From Nocardiopsis composta (GTDB lineage: Bacteria > Actinomycetota > Actinomycetes > Streptosporangiales > Streptosporangiaceae), in assembly GCF_014200805.1 (NCBI RefSeq), contig NZ_JACHDB010000002.1, forward strand, positions 806,001 through 870,000: a stretch of DNA of 64,000 nucleotides. Direction: 5' to 3'. A program made the translations under genes and the position numbers. How positions within the stretch are numbered: position 1 is the first letter of the stretch; every line of letters starts with the position of its first letter. The notes below the pieces were generated by a model, which was not told the DNA's origin, searched no databases, and worked only from the letters and a program-made list of their open reading frames with translations. This document shows, piece after piece, positions 16,880 through 30,606 of this stretch.

Positions 16880-18838
16880 CTACCCCCCGCCCCGGGGGCG
16901 GTCGGTGCCTTCGGGGCCGTCCTCCTCGGCGGCGGTGCCCTCCCGGGGGTGCTCCTCGCCGGTGCGGGAGACCGCCGGGCGGGTCAGCGGGCCGCGGTCC
17001 GGGGCGGCCAGCGCGAGGGCGGCGTCCACCGCGGCGCTGAGCGAGGCGGTGTCCAGGCGGCCGGTGTACCGCTCGCCGTTGATGAAGAACGCCGGGGTGC
17101 CGCGGACCCCGGAGGCGCGGGCGGAGGCCTCGTCGCGGGCGACCCGCGCCTCGTGCCGGGGCACGTCCTGCCAGGGGTAGAAGCCCAGCCGGCCGGCGTG
17201 GGCGACCAGGTCCCGGTCGCCCAGGGCCAGCTGGTTGGTGAAGAGCGTGCCGTGCATCTCCCAGAAGACGCCGTGCGCGGCCGCGGCCTCGGCGGCGATC
17301 GCGGCGGGCCCGGCGTTGGGGTGGATCCGGCGCAGCGGGAAGTGCCGGAAGGCGAACCGCACCTCGTCGGGGTAGCGCTCCAGCAGCGCCTCGACCGAGG
17401 GGTGGGCCTCGCCGCAGTAGGGACATTCGTAGTCGCCGTACTCGACGATGGTCACCGGTGCGTCGTCCGGGCCGCGGACGTGGTCGGTGTCGCCGACGGG
17501 GTCGGCGAGCCGCGGCGGCGGCCCGTCGCCGGCGGCGCCCTCGTCCGGGGCGGCGCACTCACCGCCCCGGTTCCAGGCCACCTTGAAGATGAGCCAGCCC
17601 AGGCCGGCGGAGAGCAGTGAGCCGGCGATCACCCCGATCACCGCGTCGTTGCGCAGCACCGGGTCGTCGAAGGCCAGGCCGGTGATGAACAGGGCCATGG
17701 TGAAGCCGACGCCGCAGATCGCGGCGCCGCCGGCGACCTGCCCCCAGACCAGGCCGCCGGGGAGCGTGCCCCAGCGCATCCGCAGCGGGATCCAGGTGCC
17801 GGCGCACACCCCGACGGTCTTGCCGACCACCAGGCCGAACACGATGCCGAGGGTGACGGGCGAGGTGGCGGCCTCGGCGAGCGCCGGGCCGTCCACCCGG
17901 ATCCCGGTGTTGGCCAGGGCGAACAGCGGCACGATCAGGTAGGTGACCCACGGGTCGAGCTGGAGCTGCAGCCGGACGTTGGGCGGCACCGCGCCGGCCA
18001 GCGACCGGGCGGCCTCCCGGGCCCGCTGCGCCCCGGGGTCCAGGGTGAAGGCGTGCAGGGTCTCCGAGGCGCGCAGCAGCCGGGTCTCCTCCGGCGGGTA
18101 GACGGTGACCAGTACGCCGACGACGATCCCGGCGAGGGTGGGGTGCACCCCGCTCTGGAAGACGGCGGCCCACAGCGCGATGCCGAGGACGACGTAGGCG
18201 GGGATGCGGCCGACCCGCAGTTTGCGCAGCGCCGCGATGAGCGCGAGCAGCACCACCGAGGCGCCCAGCGCGGGCAGCGACAGGTCGGTGGTGTAGAACA
18301 GTGCGATGACGGCGATGGCCAGGATGTCGTCGGCGATGGACAGGGTCAGCAGGAACACCCGGAGCGGGGCGGGGCAGCGGGCACCGATGACCGAGATCAG
18401 GCCGAGGGCGAACGCGGTGTCGGTGCCGACCGGGATGCCCCAGCCCATGGCGCCGGGCCCGCCCGCGTTGAACGCCAGGTAGATCAGGGCGGGGCCGACC
18501 ACGCCGCCGACGGCGGCGCAGACCGGGACCACGACGACGCGCCGTTCGCGCAGTTCGCCGAGGGTGAGTTCGCGGGACAGCTCCAGGCCGATGGCGAGGA
18601 AGAACAGCACCATCAGGCCGTCGTTGACCCACTGGTGCAGGGTGAGGGAGGAGGCCGTGCCGCCGATGTCCAGGCCGACCGGGGTCTCCCAGAAGTGCTC
18701 GTAGCCGTCGCCCCAGGGTGAGTTCGCCCAGGCCAGTCCGGCGATGGCGGCGAGGAGGAGCAGCAGGGTCGCCGCGCCCCGCGAGCGCAGGAAGGCGGTC
18801 GGCGGGGAGGCCTGGTGCCGGTCGGAGGTGGTGTTCAT
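16880..18838 (-). CDS. nhaA: NhaA-type Na+/H+ antiporter fused to a DsbA-like thioredoxin domain
   Basis: 652 residues. Residues 1-425 are an NhaA antiporter with many transmembrane helices; the ion-binding pair is seen in [12 protein letters not shown] (equivalent to E. coli D163/D164), with [19 protein letters not shown] before it. After a linker (about 426-460) comes a DsbA/thioredoxin-like domain with active site CPYC (near 471-474) and [17 protein letters not shown] containing the cis-Pro loop. It expels Na+ in exchange for H+ across the membrane. NhaA termini are cytoplasmic by homology, so the redox domain would face the cytoplasm, which is odd for a DsbA-type fold. Start ATG 18838. 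Confidence 0.9.
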   Translation of the reverse strand: MNTTSDRHQASPPTAFLRSRGAATLLLLLAAIAGLAWANSPWGDGYEHFWETPVGLDIGGTASSLTLHQWVNDGLMVLFFLAIGLELSRELTLGELRERRVVVVPVCAAVGGVVGPALIYLAFNAGGPGAMGWGIPVGTDTAFALGLISVIGARCPAPLRVFLLTLSIADDILAIAVIALFYTTDLSLPALGASVVLLALIAALRKLRVGRIPAYVVLGIALWAAVFQSGVHPTLAGIVVGVLVTVYPPEETRLLRASETLHAFTLDPGAQRAREAARSLAGAVPPNVRLQLQLDPWVTYLIVPLFALANTGIRVDGPALAEAATSPVTLGIVFGLVVGKTVGVCAGTWIPLRMRWGTLPGGLVWGQVAGGAAICGVGFTMALFITGLAFDDPVLRNDAVIGVIAGSLLSAGLGWLIFKVAWNRGGECAAPDEGAAGDGPPPRLADPVGDTDHVRGPDDAPVTIVEYGDYECPYCGEAHPSVEALLERYPDEVRFAFRHFPLRRIHPNAGPAAIAAEAAAAHGVFWEMHGTLFTNQLALGDRDLVAHAGRLGFYPWQDVPRHEARVARDEASARASGVRGTPAFFINGERYTGRLDTASLSAAVDAALALAAPDRGPLTRPAVSRTGEEHPREGTAAEEDGPEGTDRPRGGG

Positions 18839-19132
18839 CTGCCTGCCGGGGTCGGGGCCGCCCGGTGCGGGGCGGCGCGGGGCGGTGGCGCGGGTGCCGG
18901 GCGCCGGTACGGCACGACAGTACGCCGGGTGGGGCTGGAGGGGCCCCGGGCACACACCGGGGCGGCCCGTACCGGGGGCGGCCGGGGCGGAATCAGCGCC
19001 GCCCGGACGGGGTTGCACGGGGAGGCGGCCGCGGGGCGCGGCGGATCGGCGGCGCCTGTCTCAGGGCGGCTGTACGGTGGGCGGCAGCCCGGGCGCGTCG
19101 CCCGGTTGCGGCAGTGGGGAGAGTGGGGGCTC

Positions 19133-21229
<2,097 letters not shown>

Positions 21230-21246
21230 ACGGCGCGGCCGCCGGA

Positions 21247-21272
21247 ACCGCCTCGGAGCGCTCCGGGGCGGT
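21247..21272 (+). terminator. Hairpin terminator after uvrB
   Basis: A 26-nt near-perfect palindrome (ACCGCCTCGGAGC pairing with GCTCCGGGGCGGT, one G-T pair) begins 17 nt after the uvrB stop. The centre must open to form a loop. The following stretch to 21539 has an AT-rich patch (AAAACGTCTTATAAGG near 21322) that probably holds the promoter of the next gene. Confidence 0.55.
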
Positions 21273-21539
21273 CCCGGCGTTTCGGAGCCGGAAGGCGTCG
21301 GATACCGTAGGCCGCGCGATAAAACGTCTTATAAGGGATTGCACGGCGTCGATTTCGAAACGAATTCGTGTCATCGGTCCGTTTCGACCGACCGCCCGGT
21401 GCGCAGGCCGGTACGCTCGGCCGTGACCCGCGGAGAACGCGCGGTCACGATATGCGGCACCCCGGCGCACCACGGGGCGGAGCCGCCCGGTCTCGCTCCG
21501 CTGCGCGGGCCGGGTGCGACCCGGTCAGGGAGGGGGAGG
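21273..21539 (+). other. Intergenic region uvrB - GNAT gene
   Basis: No gene seen. AT-rich elements at 21316-21375 (TTATAAGG and TTTCGAAACGAATTCG) stand out from the GC-rich surroundings and probably include a promoter. The CGAATTCG palindrome does not match a LexA box. Confidence 0.4.
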
Positions 21540-22535
21540 ATGAGCGGCTACGTGGCCCGCGTGCGCCGTGGCGACCTGCCCGGCGGCGGGACCGAGTTCG
21601 AGCGGCTGATGGAGTCCGCCGCGCGGCGCTGGGCCTCGATCGACCCGCTGCTGCCCGCGCCGCCGCGCCCCCGGCGCAGCGGCGACACACTGCTGACCGT
21701 CTCCGACGAGGCCGGCCGGCCGGTGGCCGCCGGCACCATGCGCTACTCCTGGTACCAGCCCGGAGAGGTCGGCCGCACCTGGGGCATGCCGGACCAGCAC
21801 TGGCTGACGCCGCTGGTCGGCGGCCCCGAGCCGGGGCGTGCGCTGGACTCGCTGCTCACCAGCTGGCGCGAGCAGCTGGAGGCGCTGCCCACCGGCACCG
21901 GGTCGGAGTCCTCTGCGCTGCTCACCTGGCCCGCCCGGGACGTGTGCGGGGTGGTGCCGCTGCAGCGGCACGGCCTGCAGCCCTTCAGCGTGCTCGCGGT
22001 CCGGCGGCGCGGCAGGGGCGTCCCCCCGGTGCTGCCGCCGCGCGACGTGGTCATCCGGCTCGCCGACAGCGGCGATCTGACCGAGGCGGTCGCCCTGCTG
22101 ATGGAGCAGCACCGCTTCGAGGAGGACTTCGGCGGGGTGTTCGTGCAGGCGGAGACCGCCGAGCAGACCCGCGGGGTGCTGGCCCGGGCGCTGTCCCGCC
22201 GCCCCTCCTGGATCTGGGTGGCCGAGCGCCGCGGCCGCCTGGTCGGCCTGGTCTGGGTCTCCCCGCCGCAGCGCGCCCGCTGGGCCGCGCCGCTGGTCTC
22301 CGGGGCCTCGCCGGCGCACATCGGCTACGGCGTGGTCACCGAGGACGAGCGCGGGGCGGGGATCGGCACCGCCCTGGTGGAGCAGGCACACCAGGCCCTG
22401 GACAGCAACGGCGCCGAGGTGGCCCTGCTGGACTACTCCCTGATGAACCCGCTCTCCGGGCCGTTCTGGCACCGGATGGGCTACCGGCCGCTCTGGACCA
22501 CCTGGGAGGCGCGCCCGGCGCTCGCGCTGCGCTGA
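21540..22535 (+). CDS. GNAT-family N-acetyltransferase, two-domain
   Basis: 331 residues, longer than a single GNAT domain (about 150). The C-terminal half (about 175-331) is a GNAT domain with motif A HIGYGVVTEDERGAGIGTAL and motif B PFWHRMGYRPLWTTWE. The N-terminal half (about 1-165) shows the weak, degenerate layout of a second GNAT-like domain without a recognisable acetyl-CoA loop. Substrate unknown. ATG 21540 has AGGGAGGGGGAGG immediately upstream. Confidence 0.78.
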   Translation: MSGYVARVRRGDLPGGGTEFERLMESAARRWASIDPLLPAPPRPRRSGDTLLTVSDEAGRPVAAGTMRYSWYQPGEVGRTWGMPDQHWLTPLVGGPEPGRALDSLLTSWREQLEALPTGTGSESSALLTWPARDVCGVVPLQRHGLQPFSVLAVRRRGRGVPPVLPPRDVVIRLADSGDLTEAVALLMEQHRFEEDFGGVFVQAETAEQTRGVLARALSRRPSWIWVAERRGRLVGLVWVSPPQRARWAAPLVSGASPAHIGYGVVTEDERGAGIGTALVEQAHQALDSNGAEVALLDYSLMNPLSGPFWHRMGYRPLWTTWEARPALALR

Positions 22536-22653
22536 GCCCTGCACCGGCGACCCCGGCCGGCCCGCGCCCGCCGCCCTCCGGCTAGGGTCGGCCCTACCTG
22601 TAGGGGCGCCGGGGCCCGCTGCGGCCGGTCCCGGGCGGTGAAGGGAGTGCGGC

Positions 22654-23562
22654 GTGGCGGAGCGAGAGGTGCGCGGCGGCGGTGTGCAGATCGTCGAGGT
22701 CGGACCGCGCGACGGCCTGCAGAACGAGGAGAAGGCCCTCGCCGTCGAGGACAAGGTGGAGCTGATCCGGCGGCTGGTGGCGGCCGGGCTGCGCCGGATC
22801 GAGGCGGTCAGCTTCGTCAACCCCCGCCGGGTGCCGCAGATGGCCGGCGCCGAGGAGGTCATGGCCGGGGTGGAGCGGCTGCCCGGCGTCTCCTACATCG
22901 GCCTGGCGCTGAACCGCCGCGGCCTGGACCGCGCGCTGGCCGCCGGGGTGGACGAGGTGAACGTGGCGGTGCCGGCCACCGACGGCTTCTGCGTCCGCAA
23001 CCAGGGCTGCACGGTCGCGGAGATGATGGACGCCTTCGACGGGATCGCGGCGGCCTGCCTGGAGGCCGGCACCCCGGTCAGCGTCACCGTCTCCACCGCG
23101 TTCGGCTGCCCCTTCGACGGGGAGACGCCGCCGGAGCGGGTCGCCGAGATCGCCCGGCGCGCGGCGGCCGCCGGGGCCTGGGAGGTCGCGATCGCCGACA
23201 CCATCGGGGTGGGCGTGCCCCGGCAGGTGGCCGACCTGGTGGGCCGGGTCCGCGAGGCCGCCCCCGGCGCGGTGCTGCGCTGCCATTTCCACAACACCCG
23301 CAACACCGGCTACGCCAACGCGCTGACCGCGGTGGAGCAGGGGGTCACCGTGCTCGACTCCAGCGTCGGCGGGTTCGGCGGCTGCCCGTTCGCGCCGGCG
23401 GCCACCGGCAACATCGGCACCGAGGACCTGGTGTACATGCTGGAGCGCGGCGGTTCGGCCACCGGGGCGGAGCTGGGGGAGGTCTCGCGCACCGCCGAAT
23501 GGCTCGGCTCGCGCCTCGGCAAGACGCCGCCGGCGCAGCTGAGCCGGGCCGGCGCCTTTCCC

Positions 23563-23574
<12 letters not shown>
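22654..23574 (+). CDS. mvaB: Hydroxymethylglutaryl-CoA lyase
   Basis: 306 residues, HMGL-like TIM barrel. It has VGPRDGLQNE with the catalytic Arg-Asp pair near the N-terminus, the metal-binding HFHNTRNTGYANA, and the mobile-loop Cys in GGFGGCPFAPAATGNIGTED, which is diagnostic for HMG-CoA lyase over citramalate or isopropylmalate synthases. It splits HMG-CoA into acetoacetate and acetyl-CoA in leucine breakdown. No other leucine-degradation gene lies next to it. GTG 22654 follows GAAGGGAG. Its stop codon is part of a 17-bp tandem repeat. Confidence 0.92.
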
Positions 23575-26265
<2,691 letters not shown>

Positions 26266-26293
26266 CCCGCTCCGCCCGCGGCCGCCCGACCAC

Positions 26294-26325
26294 GGCGCCG
26301 CGCCCCCGCACCGGGGCGCGGCGCC
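26294..26325 (+). terminator. Hairpin terminator after the NUDIX gene
   Basis: A perfect 13-bp stem (26294-26306 with 26313-26325) and a 6-nt loop. U-less. Confidence 0.65.
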
Positions 26326-26369
26326 GCGCGGTCTCCCGGGCTCTCAGCGCCGCCGGAGCACCGGCGGCG

Positions 26370-26409
26370 GGGGAGCCGGCCGCCCGGGGGCCGGCCCGGC
26401 CGGCTCCCC
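26370..26409. terminator. Second hairpin before xerD
   Basis: GGGGAGCCGGCC (26370-26381) pairs perfectly with GGCCGGCTCCCC (26398-26409) around a 16-nt loop. It may back up the previous terminator, or fold in the leader if transcription starts upstream. Confidence 0.4.
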
Positions 26410-26526
26410 GAGTCCGGCGGAACCCCCTCGAATCGGTGGAAACCGCGGGCGGTGCGGCGCGGCGGCGCCCCGGCCGCAGGGCCCGGTTATGGCATGATCT
26501 CTGCGGACACGACGGAGAGCCGGGTG

Positions 26527-27510
26527 ATGGCGACGGCAGCGGAGCGGGACGAGCGCAGCGGGGCGGCCGCGGAGGCCGCGCCGGCCGGCGCCGAGGTGCG
26601 CGGATACCTGGACCACCTCGCGGTGGAGCGCGGACTCGCCGCGAACACCCTCGCCTCCTACCGCCGCGACCTGCGGCGCTACGCCGAGTTCCTGGCCGAG
26701 CGCGGCATCGACTCGCTCACCGGGGTGGGCCCGGAGGACGTCGCGGCGTTCCTGCGCCGGCTGCGCGAGGGCGACGCCGAGCACCCGCCGCTGGGCAGCA
26801 ACTCGGCCGGGCGCGCCGTGGTGGCGGTGCGCGGCCTGCACCGGTTCGCGCTGCGCGAGGGCATCACCCGCACCGACCCGGCCGAGGAGATCAGCCCGCC
26901 GCGGCCGCGGCGCCGGCTGCCCAAGGCGGTGCCGCTGGCCGACATCGAGGCGCTGCTGGCCGCGGCCGGGGTCTCCGGCGACGCGCGCGGGCTGCGCGAC
27001 CGCGCCCTGCTGGAGCTGCTGTACGGCACCGGGGCACGGATCTCCGAGGCGGTCGGCCTGGACGTCGACGACGTGGCCGGGGACGCCGCCGGGGTGGTCC
27101 GGTTCCGCGGCAAGGGCGGCAAGGAGCGGGTGGTGCCGATCGGCCGGTTCGCCCAGGAGGCGATCGAGGCCTACCTGGTGCGGGGCAGGCCGGGGCTGGC
27201 CGCCTCCGGCCGGGGCGCCCCGGCGCTGTTCCTCAACGCGCGGGGCGGCCGGCTGACCCGGCAGGGCGCGTGGGCGGTGCTGCGCGCCGCGGCGGCCCGG
27301 GCCGGGCTGGACGAGGTCTCGCCGCACACCCTGCGGCACTCCTTCGCCACCCACCTCATCGACGGCGGCGCCGACGTGCGGGTCGTCCAGGAGCTGCTCG
27401 GCCACGCCTCGGTGAGCACCACCCAGGTCTACACGCTGGTCACGGTGGACCGGCTGCGCGAGGTCTACGCGGCCAGCCACCCCCGGGCCCGCTCGGCCCC
27501 GCAGGCCTGA
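26527..27510 (+). CDS. xerD: Site-specific tyrosine recombinase XerD
   Basis: 327 residues. An N-terminal SAM-like core-binding domain ([21 protein letters not shown]) precedes the catalytic domain with the full R-K-H-R-H-Y set: Arg in [12 protein letters not shown], His-Arg in [13 protein letters not shown], His in [11 protein letters not shown], and the Tyr nucleophile two residues later in VYT. It resolves chromosome dimers at dif with its partner recombinase. The ATG at 26527 is chosen (a GTG lies directly before it at 26524, an in-frame ATG at 26494). The XerD assignment rests on synteny with parA-scpAB as much as on sequence. Confidence 0.92.
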   Translation: MATAAERDERSGAAAEAAPAGAEVRGYLDHLAVERGLAANTLASYRRDLRRYAEFLAERGIDSLTGVGPEDVAAFLRRLREGDAEHPPLGSNSAGRAVVAVRGLHRFALREGITRTDPAEEISPPRPRRRLPKAVPLADIEALLAAAGVSGDARGLRDRALLELLYGTGARISEAVGLDVDDVAGDAAGVVRFRGKGGKERVVPIGRFAQEAIEAYLVRGRPGLAASGRGAPALFLNARGGRLTRQGAWAVLRAAAARAGLDEVSPHTLRHSFATHLIDGGADVRVVQELLGHASVSTTQVYTLVTVDRLREVYAASHPRARSAPQA

Positions 27511-27606
27511 CCCCGCCAGGGGTCTCGGGCGCGGGAAGGGGGCCGGAGCGGTCCCGGAGTCGGACAAGTGCCGCAAGGGGGCGTTCCGAGCGCGTAGAGT
27601 GTCGCG

Positions 27607-27636
27607 TTGAATCACCCCGTGCGGTCGTTCTAGAGT
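27607..27636 (+). promoter_or_regulatory. Candidate promoter of the parA-scp operon
   Basis: TTGAAT (27607-27612), an 18-nt spacer and TAGAGT (27631-27636) lie 113 nt upstream of the parA start, in a locally AT-richer intergenic region that also has TTGAGTTTTTT at 27668-27678. Confidence 0.45.
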
Positions 27637-27748
27637 CGCCGCACGACGGTAGGTCGCTGTCGACATATTGAGTTTTTTCCGACGGCCGGCCGACGGGGCG
27701 GATCCGCCAGGTCCGGCCATGGCCGGTCCGTAGGGAGGTCAAAGGGTT

Positions 27749-28708
27749 GTGAGCTGGTCTCGATACGACGGCGCGGAGGCGCAGGCCCCGGCCGACGGGG
27801 GCGTGCAGGACGGATCGGCGCGCAACCCATGGGGAGAACCACGCAGCACGGGGGACGAACTGCAGACCGGGAGATCACAGCAGGGCTATCCGGAGCCGGC
27901 TCCGGTGGACCGCCACGGTCCGGCACGGATCGTAGCACTGTGCAACCAGAAGGGTGGCGTCGGCAAGACGACCACCACCATCAACCTCGGCGCGGCGATC
28001 GCGGAGTACGGGCGCCGGGTGCTGCTCGTCGACTTCGACCCGCAGGGCGCGCTCTCGGTCGGGCTGGGGCGGCTCGACCCCCGCGAGCTCGACCTGACCG
28101 TCTACAACCTGCTCATGCAGCGGGACGTGACCGTCGGCGACGTGCTGCTCAAGACCGACGTCGACGGGCTCGACCTGATCCCGAGCAACATCGACCTGTC
28201 CGCGGCCGAGGTGCAGCTGGTCGGCGAGGTCGCCCGGGAGCAGATGCTGGCCCGAGCGCTGCGCCCGGTGATCGACGACTACGACGTCGTGCTGATCGAC
28301 TGCCAGCCCTCGCTGGGTCTGCTCACGGTGAACGCGCTCACCGCGGCCGACGGGGTCATCGTGCCGCTGGAGTGCGAGTTCTTCGCGCTGCGCGGGGTGG
28401 CGCTGCTGATGGACACCATCGAGAAGGTCCAGGAGCGGCTCAACGAGCGCCTGGTCATCGACGGGTTCCTCGGCACCATGTACGACCCGCGCACGCTGCA
28501 CGCCCGCGAGGTGCTGTCCACCATCATCGACGGCTTCGGCGACAAGGTGTACGGCACGGTCATCAACCGGACCGTCCGGTTCCCGGACGCGACGGTGGCG
28601 GGGGAGCCGATCACCCGGTTCGACAGCTCGTCCGCGGGCGCCGCGGCCTACCGCGACCTCGCGAAGGAGGTGCTGGCCAGATGGCCAAGCAGCGGCCTCG
28701 CCGGGTGA
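27749..28708 (+). CDS. parA: ParA/Soj-family ATPase
   Basis: 319 residues. A disordered 50-residue N-terminus precedes a ParA/MinD ATPase with the deviant Walker A KGGVGKTTTTINLGAAI, Walker A' LLVDFDPQGALSVGL, and Walker B VVLIDCQPSLGLLT. This is the extra ParA that sits upstream of scpAB in actinomycetes, not the oriC-linked parAB pair, and no parS site is seen here. It is presumed to bind DNA or membranes dynamically. GTG 27749 follows GGGAGG. It overlaps the next gene by 28 nt. Confidence 0.9.
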   Translation: MSWSRYDGAEAQAPADGGVQDGSARNPWGEPRSTGDELQTGRSQQGYPEPAPVDRHGPARIVALCNQKGGVGKTTTTINLGAAIAEYGRRVLLVDFDPQGALSVGLGRLDPRELDLTVYNLLMQRDVTVGDVLLKTDVDGLDLIPSNIDLSAAEVQLVGEVAREQMLARALRPVIDDYDVVLIDCQPSLGLLTVNALTAADGVIVPLECEFFALRGVALLMDTIEKVQERLNERLVIDGFLGTMYDPRTLHAREVLSTIIDGFGDKVYGTVINRTVRFPDATVAGEPITRFDSSSAGAAAYRDLAKEVLARWPSSGLAG

Positions 28709-29076
28709 CGCTGCCGGGGGCGGACGAGATGTTCTTCCGCTCCTCGGATCCGGCCGGTGCCGAGCCGGAGCCCGCCGCTCCGGCCGGCGCCGGCGCGCCG
28801 GAGGCCGGCCCGGCGGGCGCCCCCGCGGAGCGGCCGAAGCCGCTCCGCCGCCGGGCGCCCAAGCCGAGCGGCCGGGAGCGGCACGACGAGAAGATCACCG
28901 TCTACGTCTCCGCCGCGGAGCTGCTCGCCCTGGAGCAGACCCGGCTGGCGCTCCGCGCCGAGTACGGCCTCAGCGCCGACCGGGGCCGCATCGTCCGGGA
29001 GGCGGTCGGCGTGCTGCTCGCCGACTTCGAGGAGAACGGCGACGCCAGCATGCTGGTCCGCCGGCTGAGCAACTGA
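28681..29076 (+). CDS. Small conserved protein between parA and scpA
   Basis: 131 residues. The first 65 are disordered (Pro, Ala, Gly, Arg). The C-terminal half (KITVYVSAAELLALEQTRLALRAEYG, then GRIVREAVGVLLADFEENG) looks like a ribbon-helix-helix-style DNA-binding fold: one strand and two helices. The gene starts inside the end of parA, so the products are probably made together. Position between a ParA ATPase and scpA suggests it plays the partner (ParB-like adaptor) role for that ATPase; this is inference. Homologues are found at the same place in Streptomyces. Confidence 0.75.
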   Translation: MAKQRPRRVTLPGADEMFFRSSDPAGAEPEPAAPAGAGAPEAGPAGAPAERPKPLRRRAPKPSGRERHDEKITVYVSAAELLALEQTRLALRAEYGLSADRGRIVREAVGVLLADFEENGDASMLVRRLSN

Positions 29077-29143
29077 CCCGCGGCGCGCGGCGCACCGGGC
29101 GCGCCCGGCCCGACCACCGGCGCGGCGGTGCCAACCTAGAGGA

Positions 29144-30004
29144 ATGACAGAAGACGGCACCGGGGGCGAGGCCGGGGAGGAGAGCGGGGGCGGCGGCTTC
29201 CGGGTCCACCTGGACAACTTCGAGGGGCCCTTCGACCTTCTCCTCGGGCTGATCTCCAAGCACAAGCTGGACATCACCGAGGTGTCGCTGTCGAAGGTCA
29301 CCGACGAGTTCATCGCCTACATCAAGGCGCACGGCGAAGCCTGGGACCTCGACCAGGCCAGCCACTTCCTGCTGGTGGCGGCCACCCTGCTGGACCTCAA
29401 GGCGGCGCGGCTGCTGCCGCGCGGCGACGTGGAGGACGAGGACGACCTCGCCCTGCTGGAGGAGCGCGACCTGCTCTTCGCCCGGCTGCTGCAGTACCGC
29501 GCCTACAAGCAGGTCGCCGCGGTGCTGTCGGAGCGGATGACCTCGCAGGGGCGGCGCTTCGCGCGCGCCGTGCAGCTGGAGGACCGGTTCGCCGAGTCGC
29601 GCCCCGACGTGCTGATCAAGCTGGGGCCGCAGGAGTTCGCGGCGCTGGCCGGCCGGGTGTTCACCCCCCGGGAGCCGCCCAGCGTGCCGGTCACCCACAT
29701 CCACCAGACCAAGACCTCGGTGCGCGAGCAGGGCGCGCTGGTGGTGGCGGCGCTGCGGGAGCACGGCAGCCTCACGTTCGCCGAGCTGACCGAGGACTGC
29801 ACCGGTACCTTCGAGGTGGTCGCCCGGTTCCTGGCGCTGCTGGAGCTGTACCGGGCCGCCAACGTCGGCTTCGACCAGCCCGAGCCGCTCGGCGAGCTGC
29901 TGGTGAGCTGGACCGGCGACAGCGTGGGCGAGGTGGCCGTGGACGACGACTACGACGACGCCGCACCGCGCGAGGCGGAGAGCGGCGGAAGGGAGGGCGC
30001 GTGA
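29144..30004 (+). CDS. scpA: Segregation and condensation protein A
   Basis: 286 residues, kleisin subunit that bridges the Smc ATPase heads in chromosome condensation. The N-terminus has the hallmark FRVHLDNFEGPFDLLLGLI, and SKHKLDITEVSLSKVTDEFI follows; the C-terminal winged-helix (about 185-255) contacts Smc. An acidic tail ends the protein. The stop overlaps the scpB GTG by 4 nt. Smc itself is not in the window. Confidence 0.95.
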   Translation: MTEDGTGGEAGEESGGGGFRVHLDNFEGPFDLLLGLISKHKLDITEVSLSKVTDEFIAYIKAHGEAWDLDQASHFLLVAATLLDLKAARLLPRGDVEDEDDLALLEERDLLFARLLQYRAYKQVAAVLSERMTSQGRRFARAVQLEDRFAESRPDVLIKLGPQEFAALAGRVFTPREPPSVPVTHIHQTKTSVREQGALVVAALREHGSLTFAELTEDCTGTFEVVARFLALLELYRAANVGFDQPEPLGELLVSWTGDSVGEVAVDDDYDDAAPREAESGGREGA

Positions 30005-30606
30005 CCGTGGGAGAGGACGCCCCGGAGGCCGCGCCGGGGGCGGGCGGTGCCGCCGACCGGGCCCTGCGGCGCGACCTGGAGGCCGTGCTGATGGTGGTCG
30101 ACCAGCCGGTGGAGGCCTTCGAGCTGGCCCGGGGGCTGGGCCGCCCGGTCGGTGACGTCGCCGACGCGCTGGAGGAGCTGTCCGCCGAGTACACCGCGCA
30201 GGGGCGCGGTTTCGACCTGCGCCGGGTGGCCGAGGGGTGGCGGATCTACACCCGCCCGGAATGCGCGGAGGTCGTCGAGCATTTCCTCAAGGAGGGGCAG
30301 GAGGTCCGGCTCACCCAGGCCGCCCTCGAGACGCTCGCGGTGGTCGCCTACCGGCAGCCGGTCTCCCGGGGGCGGGTCTCCGCGGTCCGGGGTGTCAACT
30401 GCGACGGAGTTATGCGTACCCTCGTACTGCGGGGGCTGATCGAGGAGGCGGGCCAGGACCGGGAGTCCGGCGCCATCCTGTATCGCACGACGAGCTACTT
30501 CCTGGAGCGTCTGGGGCTGATGAGCCTCGACGACCTCCCGGATCTCGCCCCGTTCCTGCCTGACGACATCGAAGGTATTGACGACACCGGTGAACACGCC
30601 ACATAG
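30001..30606 (+). CDS. scpB: Segregation and condensation protein B
   Basis: 201 residues with two winged-helix domains; RRDLEAVLMVVDQPVEAFEL, then QAALETLAVVAYRQPVSRG and ILYRTTSYFLERLGL are typical ScpB. It dimerises and loads on ScpA to form the Smc-ScpAB condensin. It is translationally coupled to scpA. Its 3' end overlaps the presumed rluB start. Confidence 0.94.
   Translation: MTVGEDAPEAAPGAGGAADRALRRDLEAVLMVVDQPVEAFELARGLGRPVGDVADALEELSAEYTAQGRGFDLRRVAEGWRIYTRPECAEVVEHFLKEGQEVRLTQAALETLAVVAYRQPVSRGRVSAVRGVNCDGVMRTLVLRGLIEEAGQDRESGAILYRTTSYFLERLGLMSLDDLPDLAPFLPDDIEGIDDTGEHAT

Noticed and set aside
19018-19132. Search for a LexA box upstream of uvrB
   Set aside because: No TCGAAC-N4-GTTCGA-like palindrome is present; GTCGTTCGAGG at 19170 is a single half-site inside the coding region.
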